Shown: piece by piece, positions 43,730 to 53,549 of the stretch | How the letters are laid out: the number at the start of each line of letters is the position of its first letter | Position numbering within the stretch: position 1 is the first letter of the stretch | Assembly (NCBI GenBank): GCA_024688365.1 | Contig: JAILEG010000046.1 | Span: 1 to 64,000, forward strand | Length of the DNA stretch: 64,000 bases | Reading direction: 5' to 3' | Source of the DNA: Prevotella sp. | GTDB taxonomy: Bacteria; Bacteroidota; Bacteroidia; Bacteroidales; Bacteroidaceae | Made by a program: the position numbers and the translations under genes | The notes under the pieces: generated by a model | What the model saw: the letters and a program-made list of their open reading frames with translations, nothing else | Told to the model about the DNA's origin: nothing | Database searches by the model: none

Positions 43730-44971
43730 ATGAAAACAAAACTACAGGAGCTGCTAATGCCCACCCTCTTCTTCGCCTTACTGCTCATCCTGCCTGATGT
43801 ATATATTTGGTGGAGGTACATCCGGCCGGCCGACTCCGTATGGCTCAACGCCATCTGGTTCCTGCCATCAGCGGGAATCATCGCCACGTTTGTCATCTTC
43901 CGAATGGGCATCTATCACAACACCTTCCTGCGCACCTTTATCGGGATGACGCTCTGCATAGGGATGCCGAAGCTGCTATTCTCTCTTCTGCAGTTCATCC
44001 TGCCAACGGCCGCAGCCCTCATCTGCGCCCTGCTGCTGATCGCAGCCTTCATCTACGGCTTCTTCTTTGGCTGGCGGCGGATTGTCGTGCGCACGGCAAC
44101 CTGCGAGTCAGCACTGCTCCCACAGTCGTTCGACGGCTACCGTATCCTGCAGATGAGCGACCTGCACATCGGCACATTCCGCCAGAACCCATCGTTCATC
44201 AGGAAATTAGTGCGAGTGGTCAATGAGCAGAAGCCTGACATGGTGGTCTTCACAGGCGACCTTGTCAACGTGCATGCCGATGAGGTGCTGCCCTTCATCT
44301 CTGACCTCAGTCAGATAAAGGCTCCCGATGGCGTGTTCAGCATCATGGGCAACCATGACTATTGTGAATACGGAATGGAAGCCACACCAGGCTCCAGGCG
44401 CACGGCCCGTAAAGGAGCCTTCGCCAAAGAGCCAACAGCCAAGCGCAACCAGCGGGTGCTGGAGTACCTGCAGGAGAAAATAGGCTGGCGGCTGCTGATG
44501 AACGAGCATGTGAACATCGTGCGCATAAGGCAGGAAGAGGGAGTGAACAAGAGTGAGTCAATATCCCTGATAGGTGTTGAGAACATTGGACAGCCGCCTT
44601 TCAAGAACATGGGCGACCTGAAGAAAGCCATGGAAGGGCTGGTCAGCGGCACGTTCAAGGTGCTTCTGAGTCATGACCCCACCCACTGGAGGCGCGGTGT
44701 GCTGCACAAGACCGACATTGCTCTCACGCTCTCCGGGCACACCCATGCCGGACAGCTGAAGATTGGCAGGTTCTCGCCGGCCAAATGGGCTTACAACGAG
44801 TGGGGTGGCAAATATACCGAGGATGGCTCCATGCTCTATGTCTCCCTGGGATTGGGCGGCACCGTTCCCTTCCGGTTCGGAGCCTGGCCGGAGGTGAATG
44901 TGATCACGTTAAGGAAAGAAAAAAAACACAGTCACTCACAAGGAGGAGAAAAGTCTCTTCCCCGTGAATGA
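43730..44971 (+). CDS. metallophosphoesterase, membrane-anchored
   Basis: LQMSDLHIGTF, VVFTGDLVNVHADE, SIMGNHDYCEYG, LSGHTHAGQLKIG. Confidence 0.95.
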   Translation: MKTKLQELLMPTLFFALLLILPDVYIWWRYIRPADSVWLNAIWFLPSAGIIATFVIFRMGIYHNTFLRTFIGMTLCIGMPKLLFSLLQFILPTAAALICALLLIAAFIYGFFFGWRRIVVRTATCESALLPQSFDGYRILQMSDLHIGTFRQNPSFIRKLVRVVNEQKPDMVVFTGDLVNVHADEVLPFISDLSQIKAPDGVFSIMGNHDYCEYGMEATPGSRRTARKGAFAKEPTAKRNQRVLEYLQEKIGWRLLMNEHVNIVRIRQEEGVNKSESISLIGVENIGQPPFKNMGDLKKAMEGLVSGTFKVLLSHDPTHWRRGVLHKTDIALTLSGHTHAGQLKIGRFSPAKWAYNEWGGKYTEDGSMLYVSLGLGGTVPFRFGAWPEVNVITLRKEKKHSHSQGGEKSLPRE

Positions 44972-44976
44972 CTGTG
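44926..44976. terminator. bidirectional terminator-like hairpin overlapping a coding 3' end
   Basis: ACACAGTCA(CTCAC)...(GTGAA)TGACTGTGT between convergent genes, inside the last codons of the phosphoesterase ORF. Confidence 0.6.
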
Positions 44977-44988
44977 TGAGTGAGGACT

Positions 44989-46389
44989 TCAATCCTCCTG
45001 GAACAGCGGATCCTCAGGCATGACCATGACAGGCTTCTGCTGCTCAGCCTTCAGGATGTTCTCCGGAACGTACTTCTTGTCAACAACCAGGCGGAACATA
45101 TACTCATTGAACCAGCGGTTGGTCATAATCAGACAACCCTTCTGCCCATAGTCAGCCCCCCATGAGTTCTCCACTTTCCACTTCCGTGGCTGCCCATTCC
45201 CGTCAAGGTCGACGGCGGTGAGCGTCATGGCATGGGTTGAGCCACTGTCGAAGGTGGCAATGCGGTCAGCCTTTGTCATGGGAAAAGACGTGCCGTAGAG
45301 CGTTCCGTAGTCATAGTTCTCCGTGTCAAGGAAGCCACGCTTACGGTCGAGTTGCTTGCCGACATCATAGCTGGAGTACATCTTTGCCGAGTCCTTCAGT
45401 GCGGCAATCGCCATCCGGGCTATATCCTCCATCGGCAGGTTCACATATTTCCAGTTGTGCCCGTCATAGGTGTGACGGTCATACTCCACCTCATAGGTCT
45501 TGTAATAAGGACGGCGTGGGTCATTCATCGCCATGATGAACGTGCCATTGAGCGGACCACCCACCGTAGCCTGATAGAATTCCTGCGGCGTGTAGGTTCT
45601 TGCCTTGCCCACCTGCTTTCCGTTCTTATCCTTGAAAGCATACTCAAAACTCCTCACAGGCTCGCCCAGGGAGAGCGTCAGGATGTGGTAGATGCTGCCG
45701 AGCATCTCCGCCTTGCGTGCCTTTACGGCTGACCTCGGCCTCTTCTCAGCCACCATCCGGCGCAGCTCCAGGCCATACTCCCGCAGCTTGGATGAGAGGA
45801 TCCTCGCCATGCGCGACGTGTTCTCAGCCGAATACGTCTCCGGCATCACCTCCATCGGCACCAAACCGTATTTCTCTGCCAAGTCGGCCACACCGCAAAA
45901 GGTGCCCCCATCCCCTATCGGGCTCTTGAAGAAGAACTGCACACGGGTGTCGTCCATCGGCTTCCCGGCATTGTCAATCACCCCTTGCAGCATCAGATTC
46001 GCCTTCTCCAGCTGGTCGTAGAAGGAAAGATAGACCTGTGAGAACTCCACCCGCAGAGAGTCGCCATGCTGACGGGCGAAGCGTGAGCGCAGCACGTTCA
46101 GCCCTGAAAAGAGCCAGCAGCGCCCGGAACTCTTCTGGTCATGGATGCTCTGGCGAGGAGTCTCCACGCTGAAATAGGTATCCACAGGCCCGGCATTGCG
46201 GAAGTTGCGCGCCAGGTCATCAATCGAGTTGGCCGCTATGGCATTTGAGAGGGCACGGTCGGCCGTGGTCAGTCCAGCCTTCTGAATCTGCTGCAGCATC
46301 TGGCTGTCAATGCCTCCGTCTTTCGTCTGTGCCTGAAGGGCGAGCGCACAGCTCAGCAGCCCACAGGCTATCCAAATTTTCTTTTCCAT
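44989..46389 (-). CDS. pepC: C1-family cysteine aminopeptidase (bleomycin hydrolase-like)
   Basis: DQKSSGRCWLFSGLNVLR active site; HAMTLTAVDLDGNGQPRKWKVENSWGADYGQKG. Confidence 0.95.
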   Translation of the reverse strand: MEKKIWIACGLLSCALALQAQTKDGGIDSQMLQQIQKAGLTTADRALSNAIAANSIDDLARNFRNAGPVDTYFSVETPRQSIHDQKSSGRCWLFSGLNVLRSRFARQHGDSLRVEFSQVYLSFYDQLEKANLMLQGVIDNAGKPMDDTRVQFFFKSPIGDGGTFCGVADLAEKYGLVPMEVMPETYSAENTSRMARILSSKLREYGLELRRMVAEKRPRSAVKARKAEMLGSIYHILTLSLGEPVRSFEYAFKDKNGKQVGKARTYTPQEFYQATVGGPLNGTFIMAMNDPRRPYYKTYEVEYDRHTYDGHNWKYVNLPMEDIARMAIAALKDSAKMYSSYDVGKQLDRKRGFLDTENYDYGTLYGTSFPMTKADRIATFDSGSTHAMTLTAVDLDGNGQPRKWKVENSWGADYGQKGCLIMTNRWFNEYMFRLVVDKKYVPENILKAEQQKPVMVMPEDPLFQED

Positions 46390-46547
46390 TGATTCCGTAT
46401 ATAATTTGTTTTATCTTATCTGATTGGTTTATCTGATATGATTGATTTATTCTATCTAATCTGATTTTATTGATTTGATTTATGGGCCTGTTTTATTGGT
46501 TAGCTTTATGGGGCTGTTTTATAGATTAGCCTTTATCGCTAATCCTC

Positions 46548-46579
46548 AACACCCAACATTCAACACTCAACACCCAACC
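46548..46579. repeat. 7-bp tandem repeat
   Basis: AACACCC AACATTC AACACTC AACACCC AACC. Confidence 0.8.
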
Positions 46580-46648
46580 CCGCCCACAAAGATACGATTT
46601 ATTTCTCAATTTTCCTCGTTTATACTTGCAATCCGCCCTCAAATGTAT

Positions 46649-46656
46649 TATCTTTG
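46649..46656 (+). promoter_or_regulatory. -7 box TATCTTTG upstream of the HU-like gene
   Basis: matches Bacteroidetes TAnnTTTG; predicted start about 46662, immediately before array C. Confidence 0.6.
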
Positions 46657-46672
46657 CACTGTGATGACGGAT

Positions 46673-46760
46673 TTCCATACGTGTATGGAAATTCGTTTTT
46701 ACATGTAAGGAAATATTTTTCTACACGTAAGGAAATCTGTCCTTACACGTAAAGACACCT
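46673..46760. repeat. 22-bp-period palindromic array, locus C (4 units)
   Basis: TTCCATACGTGTATGGAAATTC / GTTTTTACATGTAAGGAAATAT / TTTTCTACACGTAAGGAAATCT / GTCCTTACACGTAAAGACACCT. Confidence 0.9.
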
Positions 46761-46878
46761 GCCGGAAGCCTACGATGGCAACAGACGAGAAGCATACCGG
46801 CAGCCCTCATACAGGATAACAAGGACAGGATAAGACCGCTAAAAGACACATTTCAAACCAAACAATCAGATAAAGACA

Positions 46879-47481
46879 ATGACAGCATTTTACAAATTAG
46901 TCAAGACCAGTGGCGCCATCCGCCACAACGCAGAGTTCAGAGCCATCACCGTTGAGAACGAGACCGTTGGGATGAAACGGATCCAGCAGCGCATCGGGCA
47001 GTCAACCACACTTACCCCTGCCGACATCACCGCAGCCATCACGGCACTCAAGACCGAGATTGCCGATGAGCTGAAGATGGGCAACAAGGTGCATCTCCCG
47101 GGCATCGGTTTCTTCTCGTTAGGTGTGAAGGGGGAACTATATGAGGACCCGCAATCACACAACCACCGTCTACGGAACGCACGGGTGCGGACTGTGAGAT
47201 TCAATCCTGACACCGAGTTCCGACTGGCCTTGGCTGATACTAAGTTCACAAACAGGACTGATGTGCTGGGAAAATCGTCAGTCCCGACAGCCGATGAGGT
47301 AAAACTGACGCTCGACAGCCTTTTTGCCAAGAGCCCGGTCATCACCGTGAATGACCTTTGCCGACAGATGCCCCTCTCCAGATCGTATGCCTACAAGCTG
47401 GTAAAGCAACTGGAGGAGAATGGAAAATTGCGCAATATAGGCACTCGCTACAGAAAGCTCTATATAAAAGGTAAGGCATAA
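46879..47481 (+). CDS. HU-like DNA-binding protein with C-terminal helix-turn-helix-like extension
   Basis: KTEIADELKMGNKVHLPGIGFFSLGVKG HU-like core; C-terminal VNDLCRQMPLSRSYAYKLVKQLEENGKLRNIGTRYRKLYIKG. Confidence 0.85.
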   Translation: MTAFYKLVKTSGAIRHNAEFRAITVENETVGMKRIQQRIGQSTTLTPADITAAITALKTEIADELKMGNKVHLPGIGFFSLGVKGELYEDPQSHNHRLRNARVRTVRFNPDTEFRLALADTKFTNRTDVLGKSSVPTADEVKLTLDSLFAKSPVITVNDLCRQMPLSRSYAYKLVKQLEENGKLRNIGTRYRKLYIKGKA

Positions 47482-47781
47482 GCCACAACAGCAGCCAGCG
47501 GGAAGGCTCTGTCCCCCCTCACGAGTCATCGTACCCTTCCCTCCCCTACCGAAACGGGGAGGGAGGGCTAAGACATCAAGAGCTGTCATACCATGCCTGA
47601 GCGACAAGGGATTTCCCTTAGCAACCATCAGAGGCAAGGAAACCATATTCCTGAACATGAAAAACAGTCCTTGAAGACGCTGGAAGCAACTGATTTGTAA
47701 ACAAACAAGAAAAAATCACCCCTCTTTCATCATTTTCCTGCCAATTCATTTGCAAGTAAACAAGAATTGATATACATTTGC

Positions 47782-47805
47782 AGTGTACTATAAACGTAGT
47801 ACACT
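47782..47805. promoter_or_regulatory. GntR/YtrA-type operator overlapping the transcription start
   Basis: AGTGTACTA-TAAACG-TAGTACACT, 9-bp perfect arms, just downstream of -7 box TACATTTG (47773-47780). Confidence 0.8.
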
Positions 47806-47871
47806 ATAACAGGGCGATAATCAACAGATAAAATACATAAAAAGCAACAACCCCTTAAAAAGGAAAAGACT

Positions 47872-48693
47872 ATGATTCAAGTCAATGATCTCACATTCAG
47901 CTATCCCGGCAGCAAGCACAAGGTGTTTGAGGGACTGAACCTGCAACTGGAAAGAAACTGCATCTACGGGCTGTTAGGCAAGAACGGCATGGGAAAGAGT
48001 ACCCTGCTCTATCTCATCTCCGGCCTCCTGCGCCCCAAGAAAGGCAGCGTTATGGTTGACGGCTACACTGCCTCATCCCGCTATCCGGAGATGTTGCAGG
48101 AGACGTACATCGTGCCTGAGGAGTACAACCTGCCTGACATGTCACTGGAAAGCTACACGGAAATCCATGAGAACTTCTATCCCCGCTTCAGCCGGGAAAC
48201 CCTGAGGAAATGCCTTGGCGACTTCGAGATGCCCACCGATGTGAAGATGAAACAGCTCTCAATGGGACAGAAGAAGAAGGTGTACATGAGCTTCGCACTG
48301 GCAACAGGCTGTCACCTCCTGCTCATGGATGAGCCTACCAACGGACTTGACATCCCCTCCAAGGCTCTCTTCCGCAAGGTGGTGGCAGGCAACATGGCTG
48401 ATGACTCCTCGCTGATTATCTCCACCCATCAGGTGCATGACATCGAGCAGCTGCTTGACCACATCCTCATCCTTGACCATTCACAGTTTCTGCTCAACGC
48501 ATCGACCGAACAGGTCACCCAGGAGTATGCCTTCGGCTTCCGCCAGCCTGACGGGATGGACGGCAGCGTACTCTATTCTGAGCCATCCATCCAGGGCAAT
48601 GCCGTCATCAGCCAACGGCAGAAAGGTGATGCCGAGACGACTATCAACCTGGAACTTCTCTTCAATGCCGTCACATCAGGTAAACTGAAATAA
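47872..48693 (+). CDS. ABC transporter ATP-binding protein
   Basis: Walker A GLLGKNGMGKST, LSMGQKKKVYMSFAL signature, LLLMDEPTNGLD. Confidence 0.96.
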   Translation: MIQVNDLTFSYPGSKHKVFEGLNLQLERNCIYGLLGKNGMGKSTLLYLISGLLRPKKGSVMVDGYTASSRYPEMLQETYIVPEEYNLPDMSLESYTEIHENFYPRFSRETLRKCLGDFEMPTDVKMKQLSMGQKKKVYMSFALATGCHLLLMDEPTNGLDIPSKALFRKVVAGNMADDSSLIISTHQVHDIEQLLDHILILDHSQFLLNASTEQVTQEYAFGFRQPDGMDGSVLYSEPSIQGNAVISQRQKGDAETTINLELLFNAVTSGKLK

Positions 48694-48712
48694 AAACAAG
48701 GAGGACAAAATA

Positions 48713-49444
48713 ATGAAAAAGATATTCTCAAACGCAATCATCATCAACATCGCCATCTGCATGATCGGCCTCACATCCTGCATCCGCAAGAAGCCCGACT
48801 ATGGCAAAGAGGTGACAAGAACCGTAAAGGTGAGCGAGTTTCAGCAGATAAAGTTAGACGGCAATGCCATCGTACATATCGCCCAGGGCAATAAGTATGG
48901 CGTGACCATAAAAGTAAAGGAAAAGCTGCTCCCTTACATCAAGGTGACGGAGAAGGACGGTGTACTGACCGTATTCCAGGATGATGTCCCCATGCAGCAG
49001 GCAAGCGGGGCCATCCACATCAATGACCTCGGAACCAACAACGGCACTGTGGCCAATGTCTATATCACCGTCAAGAACATCAAGTCGCTTGTCCAGCAAG
49101 GGAATGCCAGCATCGACATCGCTGAGCCTATGAGCCTGGATAGCCTGTACATGGGTATTGGGGGCAATTCGTCCATTGACATCAACCAGCTGACTGTCAA
49201 GGGCCTCAATGTGGTCATCCTGGGAAATGCCTCAGTCGACTTCAATAGTCTGACAGCTGACAAGGCCGCCTTCGGCATCAGTGGCAATGCCGACATGGAT
49301 GTTATCTTCAAGAATACAGGCGCAGCAATTGTCAAGGTACTGGGCAATGCCAGCATCAGTCTCAGCGGGACAACACAGAAGGAGATAGAACAGCACGTGA
49401 CAGGCAATGCCAGCATCACGGACAACACAACAAGAACAAAATAA
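48713..49444 (+). CDS. GIN-domain (DUF2807-like) lipoprotein
   Basis: lipobox MIGLTSC; head-to-tail beta-helix repeats (GNASVDFNSL, GNADMDVIF, GNASISLSG). Confidence 0.9.
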   Translation: MKKIFSNAIIINIAICMIGLTSCIRKKPDYGKEVTRTVKVSEFQQIKLDGNAIVHIAQGNKYGVTIKVKEKLLPYIKVTEKDGVLTVFQDDVPMQQASGAIHINDLGTNNGTVANVYITVKNIKSLVQQGNASIDIAEPMSLDSLYMGIGGNSSIDINQLTVKGLNVVILGNASVDFNSLTADKAAFGISGNADMDVIFKNTGAAIVKVLGNASISLSGTTQKEIEQHVTGNASITDNTTRTK

Positions 49445-49462
49445 AGAAGGAGGACACAACGT

Positions 49463-50266
49463 ATGAAAAAGTTTGATATCAACCGTTTCTTGCAGGTAAT
49501 GAAGCGTCTTGCGATGGTCCGTCAACGCGCTATCAAGCAAGTTTTCCTCGTCTTTGCAAGTTCCTTTCTCGTTTACGGGATCATGGTCTGTAACCCATTT
49601 ACATGGACCGCACGCACGAACGGGGAACTCACCACTGCCCTGGCAGCCAATTTCTCCGCAATGATAGTCGCTTCAGCGATAGCTTTCATGGTCTACAGCA
49701 GCTATGTCATCAGTGACTTAAAAGACCGACAGAGCCGTATCAGCGAGAGTATGCTGCCTGCAACCAACCTGGAGAAGTTCCTGGCACGGATCTTACTCGT
49801 ATTGGTAGTCTTTCCAATGCTTGCCTTTGCCGGCTTCCTGACAGCCGATATAGGGCAGCAAGCAGTCTCCATGCTCATTCACAGCGGTGGCAGAGCCTCC
49901 ATGCTGGGCATTATGACACAGGTTGACTCACAATCTTTTGAAGGACATCCCATACTTTTCACATCAGAACTGGTGCTGTTAGTCAATTCTTTCTTCGTTC
50001 TGAATGGCATGCTCTTCCGCAAAGCACCTTGGCTGAAGGCTATCATCGTCCTGATAATCATCGGTTTGCTGATGGCAGCAGGTGTCTCTGCACTGGCTTA
50101 TATGCTGGAAGTGCATACCACGTATGAGCTTTACATACCCAAGCAACTTAGTGACGGAGTCATTGGCGACCTGCTTAACTGGGCCTTGATTCTGCTGATG
50201 TACTGGGGGGCCTACAAGCTCTATACCCGCCTGCAGGTCATCAACAACCGCTGGATAAACATTTAA
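49463..50266 (+). CDS. hypothetical membrane protein, probable partner of the ABC ATPase
   Basis: multiple TM segments; in operon between the ABC/GIN genes and a GntR regulator. Confidence 0.8.
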   Translation: MKKFDINRFLQVMKRLAMVRQRAIKQVFLVFASSFLVYGIMVCNPFTWTARTNGELTTALAANFSAMIVASAIAFMVYSSYVISDLKDRQSRISESMLPATNLEKFLARILLVLVVFPMLAFAGFLTADIGQQAVSMLIHSGGRASMLGIMTQVDSQSFEGHPILFTSELVLLVNSFFVLNGMLFRKAPWLKAIIVLIIIGLLMAAGVSALAYMLEVHTTYELYIPKQLSDGVIGDLLNWALILLMYWGAYKLYTRLQVINNRWINI

Positions 50267-50279
50267 GAAAGGAGAGCCT

Positions 50280-50672
50280 ATGAACTTTAACGATAACAAG
50301 GCAATCTACGAGCAGATGGCTGACCGTCTTTGCGATGAGATCATAGCCGGGACATACAAGGCTGACGACCGCATCCCCTCCGTCCGCGAGTATGCTGTCA
50401 CGCTGCAGGTGAACACCAACACAGCGGTTAAGGCTTACGACCTGCTCTCCCGCGAGGAGATAATCTACAACCGTCGCGGATTAGGTTACTTCGTCGCAGC
50501 TGGCGCACGGGAGCAAATCATGGCTACCCGACGCAGGACTTTCCGCTCGCAGACTCTCCCCGCCCTCTTCCGTGAGATGCGCCTGCTGGGGATCAGCATT
50601 GAGGAAGTAGAAGAGGAATGGGATAAGAAACAACGGGCAGGAGACAACCAAGGTGCTGCAAGTGTTCCTTAG
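50280..50672 (+). CDS. GntR-family regulator (YtrA-like short form)
   Basis: IYEQMADRLCDEIIAGTYKADDRIPSVREYAVTLQVNTNTAVKAYDLLSREEIIYNRRGLGYFV. Confidence 0.94.
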   Translation: MNFNDNKAIYEQMADRLCDEIIAGTYKADDRIPSVREYAVTLQVNTNTAVKAYDLLSREEIIYNRRGLGYFVAAGAREQIMATRRRTFRSQTLPALFREMRLLGISIEEVEEEWDKKQRAGDNQGAASVP

Positions 50673-50822
50673 GCTGGACTTGTCAGAACACAACAAAAGG
50701 GCGGAACGGCCCTACAAGTCCACTCAAAGGATAGCAATAAATATAAATTCTCTCTTGACGGCAGAGTTGGGGCAGCGGTCCCGCTCTGCCGTCTCTTGCG
50801 TAACGGGCAGACTGCAGCCCGC

Positions 50823-51533
50823 CTACTGCTGCACTTTCCTGAAGATGAGCGGCAGACTCTCAGGTGCCATCTGCCGCATGTCAACAAGGTCAAGGTGCTT
50901 CACCATGTGAAGCGTTCCCTGCTTATAGGCCTGGAAATGAGCCGTCCGGATGTGGTGCTGGTATGCCTCCTGTGAGGCATAGATCTCAAGTATGCGTATC
51001 CGGCAGTCATTCCGCAGCTGCTGCATGGGGTAGATACAGATGACTCCCGGCTCTTCCCTTACGGAGGTGGCACCCACATTATGGGCAAACTCCAGGTATT
51101 CCTTCAGATATTTCGGGTAGACTTCGATCTCGCTGATCCGCACAATCATGGAGCTGTCGGGACTGACTGCTGACTGACCGCTGAGAGACGGACGCATGGG
51201 GGTGAACACCTCCGCCTTCCGCTCCAGCCTGTACTTGGCACGAAGAGCCTCAGCCTGCTTCATGACAGCCGACTGATGATACCGGCGCAAGGCGGCCTCA
51301 TCTTCCCAACGGTCAATGAGCAGCACACCCTGTGGATTGTCCTGAGGAATAAAATAGTCATAAAGCAGGCAGCCAGGGATGGCCCTGATGGAGTCGGCCA
51401 GTCCGGTCCTGGTCATTTCCTCCATATATTTGAGGGCATTACCGTCAGGTGCATTGTAACGGATGTTGATGGTGATCTGCGCCTGGCTGGCTACAGAGAC
51501 CAGGAACAAAGCAATCGCAATAATCTTCTTCAT
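50823..51533 (-). CDS. exported two-domain antibiotic-biosynthesis-monooxygenase-like protein
   Basis: two ABM-like halves (ITINIRYNAPDG..IDRWEDEAALRRYHQS and VRISEIEVYPKYL..LEIYASQEAYQHHI); signal peptide. Confidence 0.85.
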   Translation of the reverse strand: MKKIIAIALFLVSVASQAQITINIRYNAPDGNALKYMEEMTRTGLADSIRAIPGCLLYDYFIPQDNPQGVLLIDRWEDEAALRRYHQSAVMKQAEALRAKYRLERKAEVFTPMRPSLSGQSAVSPDSSMIVRISEIEVYPKYLKEYLEFAHNVGATSVREEPGVICIYPMQQLRNDCRIRILEIYASQEAYQHHIRTAHFQAYKQGTLHMVKHLDLVDMRQMAPESLPLIFRKVQQ

Positions 51534-51701
51534 ATCTTATCTATCTGGTTTTTGGGAATGTCTTACTGGTATGCCTGACGGCATCACCAGGATTACCCTA
51601 CAAAGTTAGGCATATTACCCATAAGACACCATACCGCAATCTTGGTAATTTATACCTTTATTTCGGGTTCCGCTAACAAGGAAGCCTGGTCAGCCGCTGC
51701 A

Positions 51702-52004
51702 TCAAAATGCCTTCACATCATCATAGGCGGCCGACCTTCGGAACTTTGCCACCACGAAGGAGCATACGGCATGGATCTTCTTGCCATTCTCACGGGCATA
51801 ATCAGCGGCACTGTCCAGCAGTGCCGCAGCAATACCCTTTCCCTGATGGGATGGCTCCACAACGGTATGGGTGATGGCAAACCGGCTGTCATCCTCCCAT
51901 TCATAGGACATATAGCCCATGCGCTCCTCACCCTCATATGCCTCAAAGAGACCGCCTTGGCCTTGCTCTGTCTGTTTTATTTCCATCATCTTGTGCTGTT
52001 TCAA
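51702..52004 (-). CDS. GNAT-like N-acetyltransferase (YjdJ type)
   Basis: ITHTVVEPSHQGKGIAAALLDSAADYARENGKKIHAVCSFV. Confidence 0.9.
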   Translation of the reverse strand: MKQHKMMEIKQTEQGQGGLFEAYEGEERMGYMSYEWEDDSRFAITHTVVEPSHQGKGIAAALLDSAADYARENGKKIHAVCSFVVAKFRRSAAYDDVKAF

Positions 52005-52852
52005 ATGTCTGAATATTCAATTTTCTGCTTAATAAATGTCCCATCATTCAACTCACGTAGGGCAGTCCGCAGCTCACTCTGCGTATTCATCACGATGGGA
52101 CCATACCATGCGATGGGCTCTCCTGTTGGAGGGGCTGACATCAACATCACCTCAGCACCATCCTTTCCTGCCTCAATGGTGACAGAATCACCCTCCCCCA
52201 GCCGCGCAGCCGTCTTCTCGGGCACACTGCTGCCACCTGACACCACATCGCCTACAAGCGTGAACAACATCACCGTATTCTCCTCCTTCACCTTTAGTGT
52301 GATGCTGGCATGGGCATCCAAGTGGATGTCATAATAATCAAGGGGAAGATACTTACCCTGCCAGCCCCTATGCCCCTCATACTCTCCGGTAATCAGGCGG
52401 AGCATTCCACCCTTGAAGGGAAACTCCTGAATCTCATCACGTGTTATTCCGTGATACGCTGGAGCGGCTTTCATCTTAGCATTCTTGGGCATGTTGAGCC
52501 AGAACTGCAGCCCCAAAAGGCTGTCACCTGCCGGCAATTCAGAGTGGAAAGCCCCTGAGCCAGCCGTGAGCCACTGCGCCTCACCATTGCTGATTGTCTG
52601 CCTGGTTCCCAGGTGGTCGCCATGCGTCATGCTTCCTTTGGCTATATAGCTTACAGTCTCTATACCACGGTGTGGATGGGTCGGGAACCCAGCCTGATAA
52701 TCCCTTGGATCTTCGCTGTCAAACGAGTCGAGCATCAGAAAGGGATCAAAGTTATATACATTATCGTGCCCCAGCACTCTCACCAGGCTTACTCCTGCGC
52801 CGTCAGTAGCCCGTACACCCTGTACTTTCTCTATGACTTTCCTTATCTTCAT
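52001..52852 (-). CDS. pirin family protein
   Basis: FDPFLMLDSFDSEDPRDYQAGFPTHPHRGIETVSYIAKGSMTHGDHLG; 4-bp overlap with the GNAT gene; start set at MKIRKV. Confidence 0.95.
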   Translation of the reverse strand: MKIRKVIEKVQGVRATDGAGVSLVRVLGHDNVYNFDPFLMLDSFDSEDPRDYQAGFPTHPHRGIETVSYIAKGSMTHGDHLGTRQTISNGEAQWLTAGSGAFHSELPAGDSLLGLQFWLNMPKNAKMKAAPAYHGITRDEIQEFPFKGGMLRLITGEYEGHRGWQGKYLPLDYYDIHLDAHASITLKVKEENTVMLFTLVGDVVSGGSSVPEKTAARLGEGDSVTIEAGKDGAEVMLMSAPPTGEPIAWYGPIVMNTQSELRTALRELNDGTFIKQKIEYSDI

Positions 52853-53549
52853 TGTCTGTTTTCCTTTCTTCATATAGTTGATTATACTCATGCCGCTGCA
52901 AGATAAATGCCAACTGACAGGCGGCAGGACGCTTCTCAGTCGCACACGACAGGTTGGCAGTGCTTGTCAGTCGTCCTTTGTTTTAATGACAACGTTACAG
53001 TTCCCAGGCAACCAAGGACTCCCCTTGCATCAATTTTATCATGTCAGCATAAATTTGAATCACACCATACCTGACCAATGACAATCCCGCCTATCCACTC
53101 GTCTTCCCTACTTATGGTGAGACAAGTACAGAACATGTATCATAGGGTTTTCCATATCACCTTATTATATTACAGCAGCACTCATAGACGTGCTGACATG
53201 CTGATTATACAGAGATGGAAAATACCTTAAATTGAGTATTGCAATATTTCCACTGTCTTCCTACCTTTGCACTCGAAATCTACATAATGAGTAAGATCAT
53301 AATTGGCTGAGCTTAGTCTGCAAACCTTTCAGCACAAATTAACTGCAAACAGCCTGCAGCTGTCAGGCTTTTGCTGTAAGTCATAGGACCAGAACAGGCT
53401 ATGAGTCAGTACTGGGATAAAATCATTCTCTTATCCTGTCATGCCCACTCCCTAACTTAGGAAAAATCCTGTCAGGTGGAGGGACTCAGATAAAAGACCC
53501 ACATCACACATATAATATAAACAGTATTTACAACCTGATTTTTAAGACA

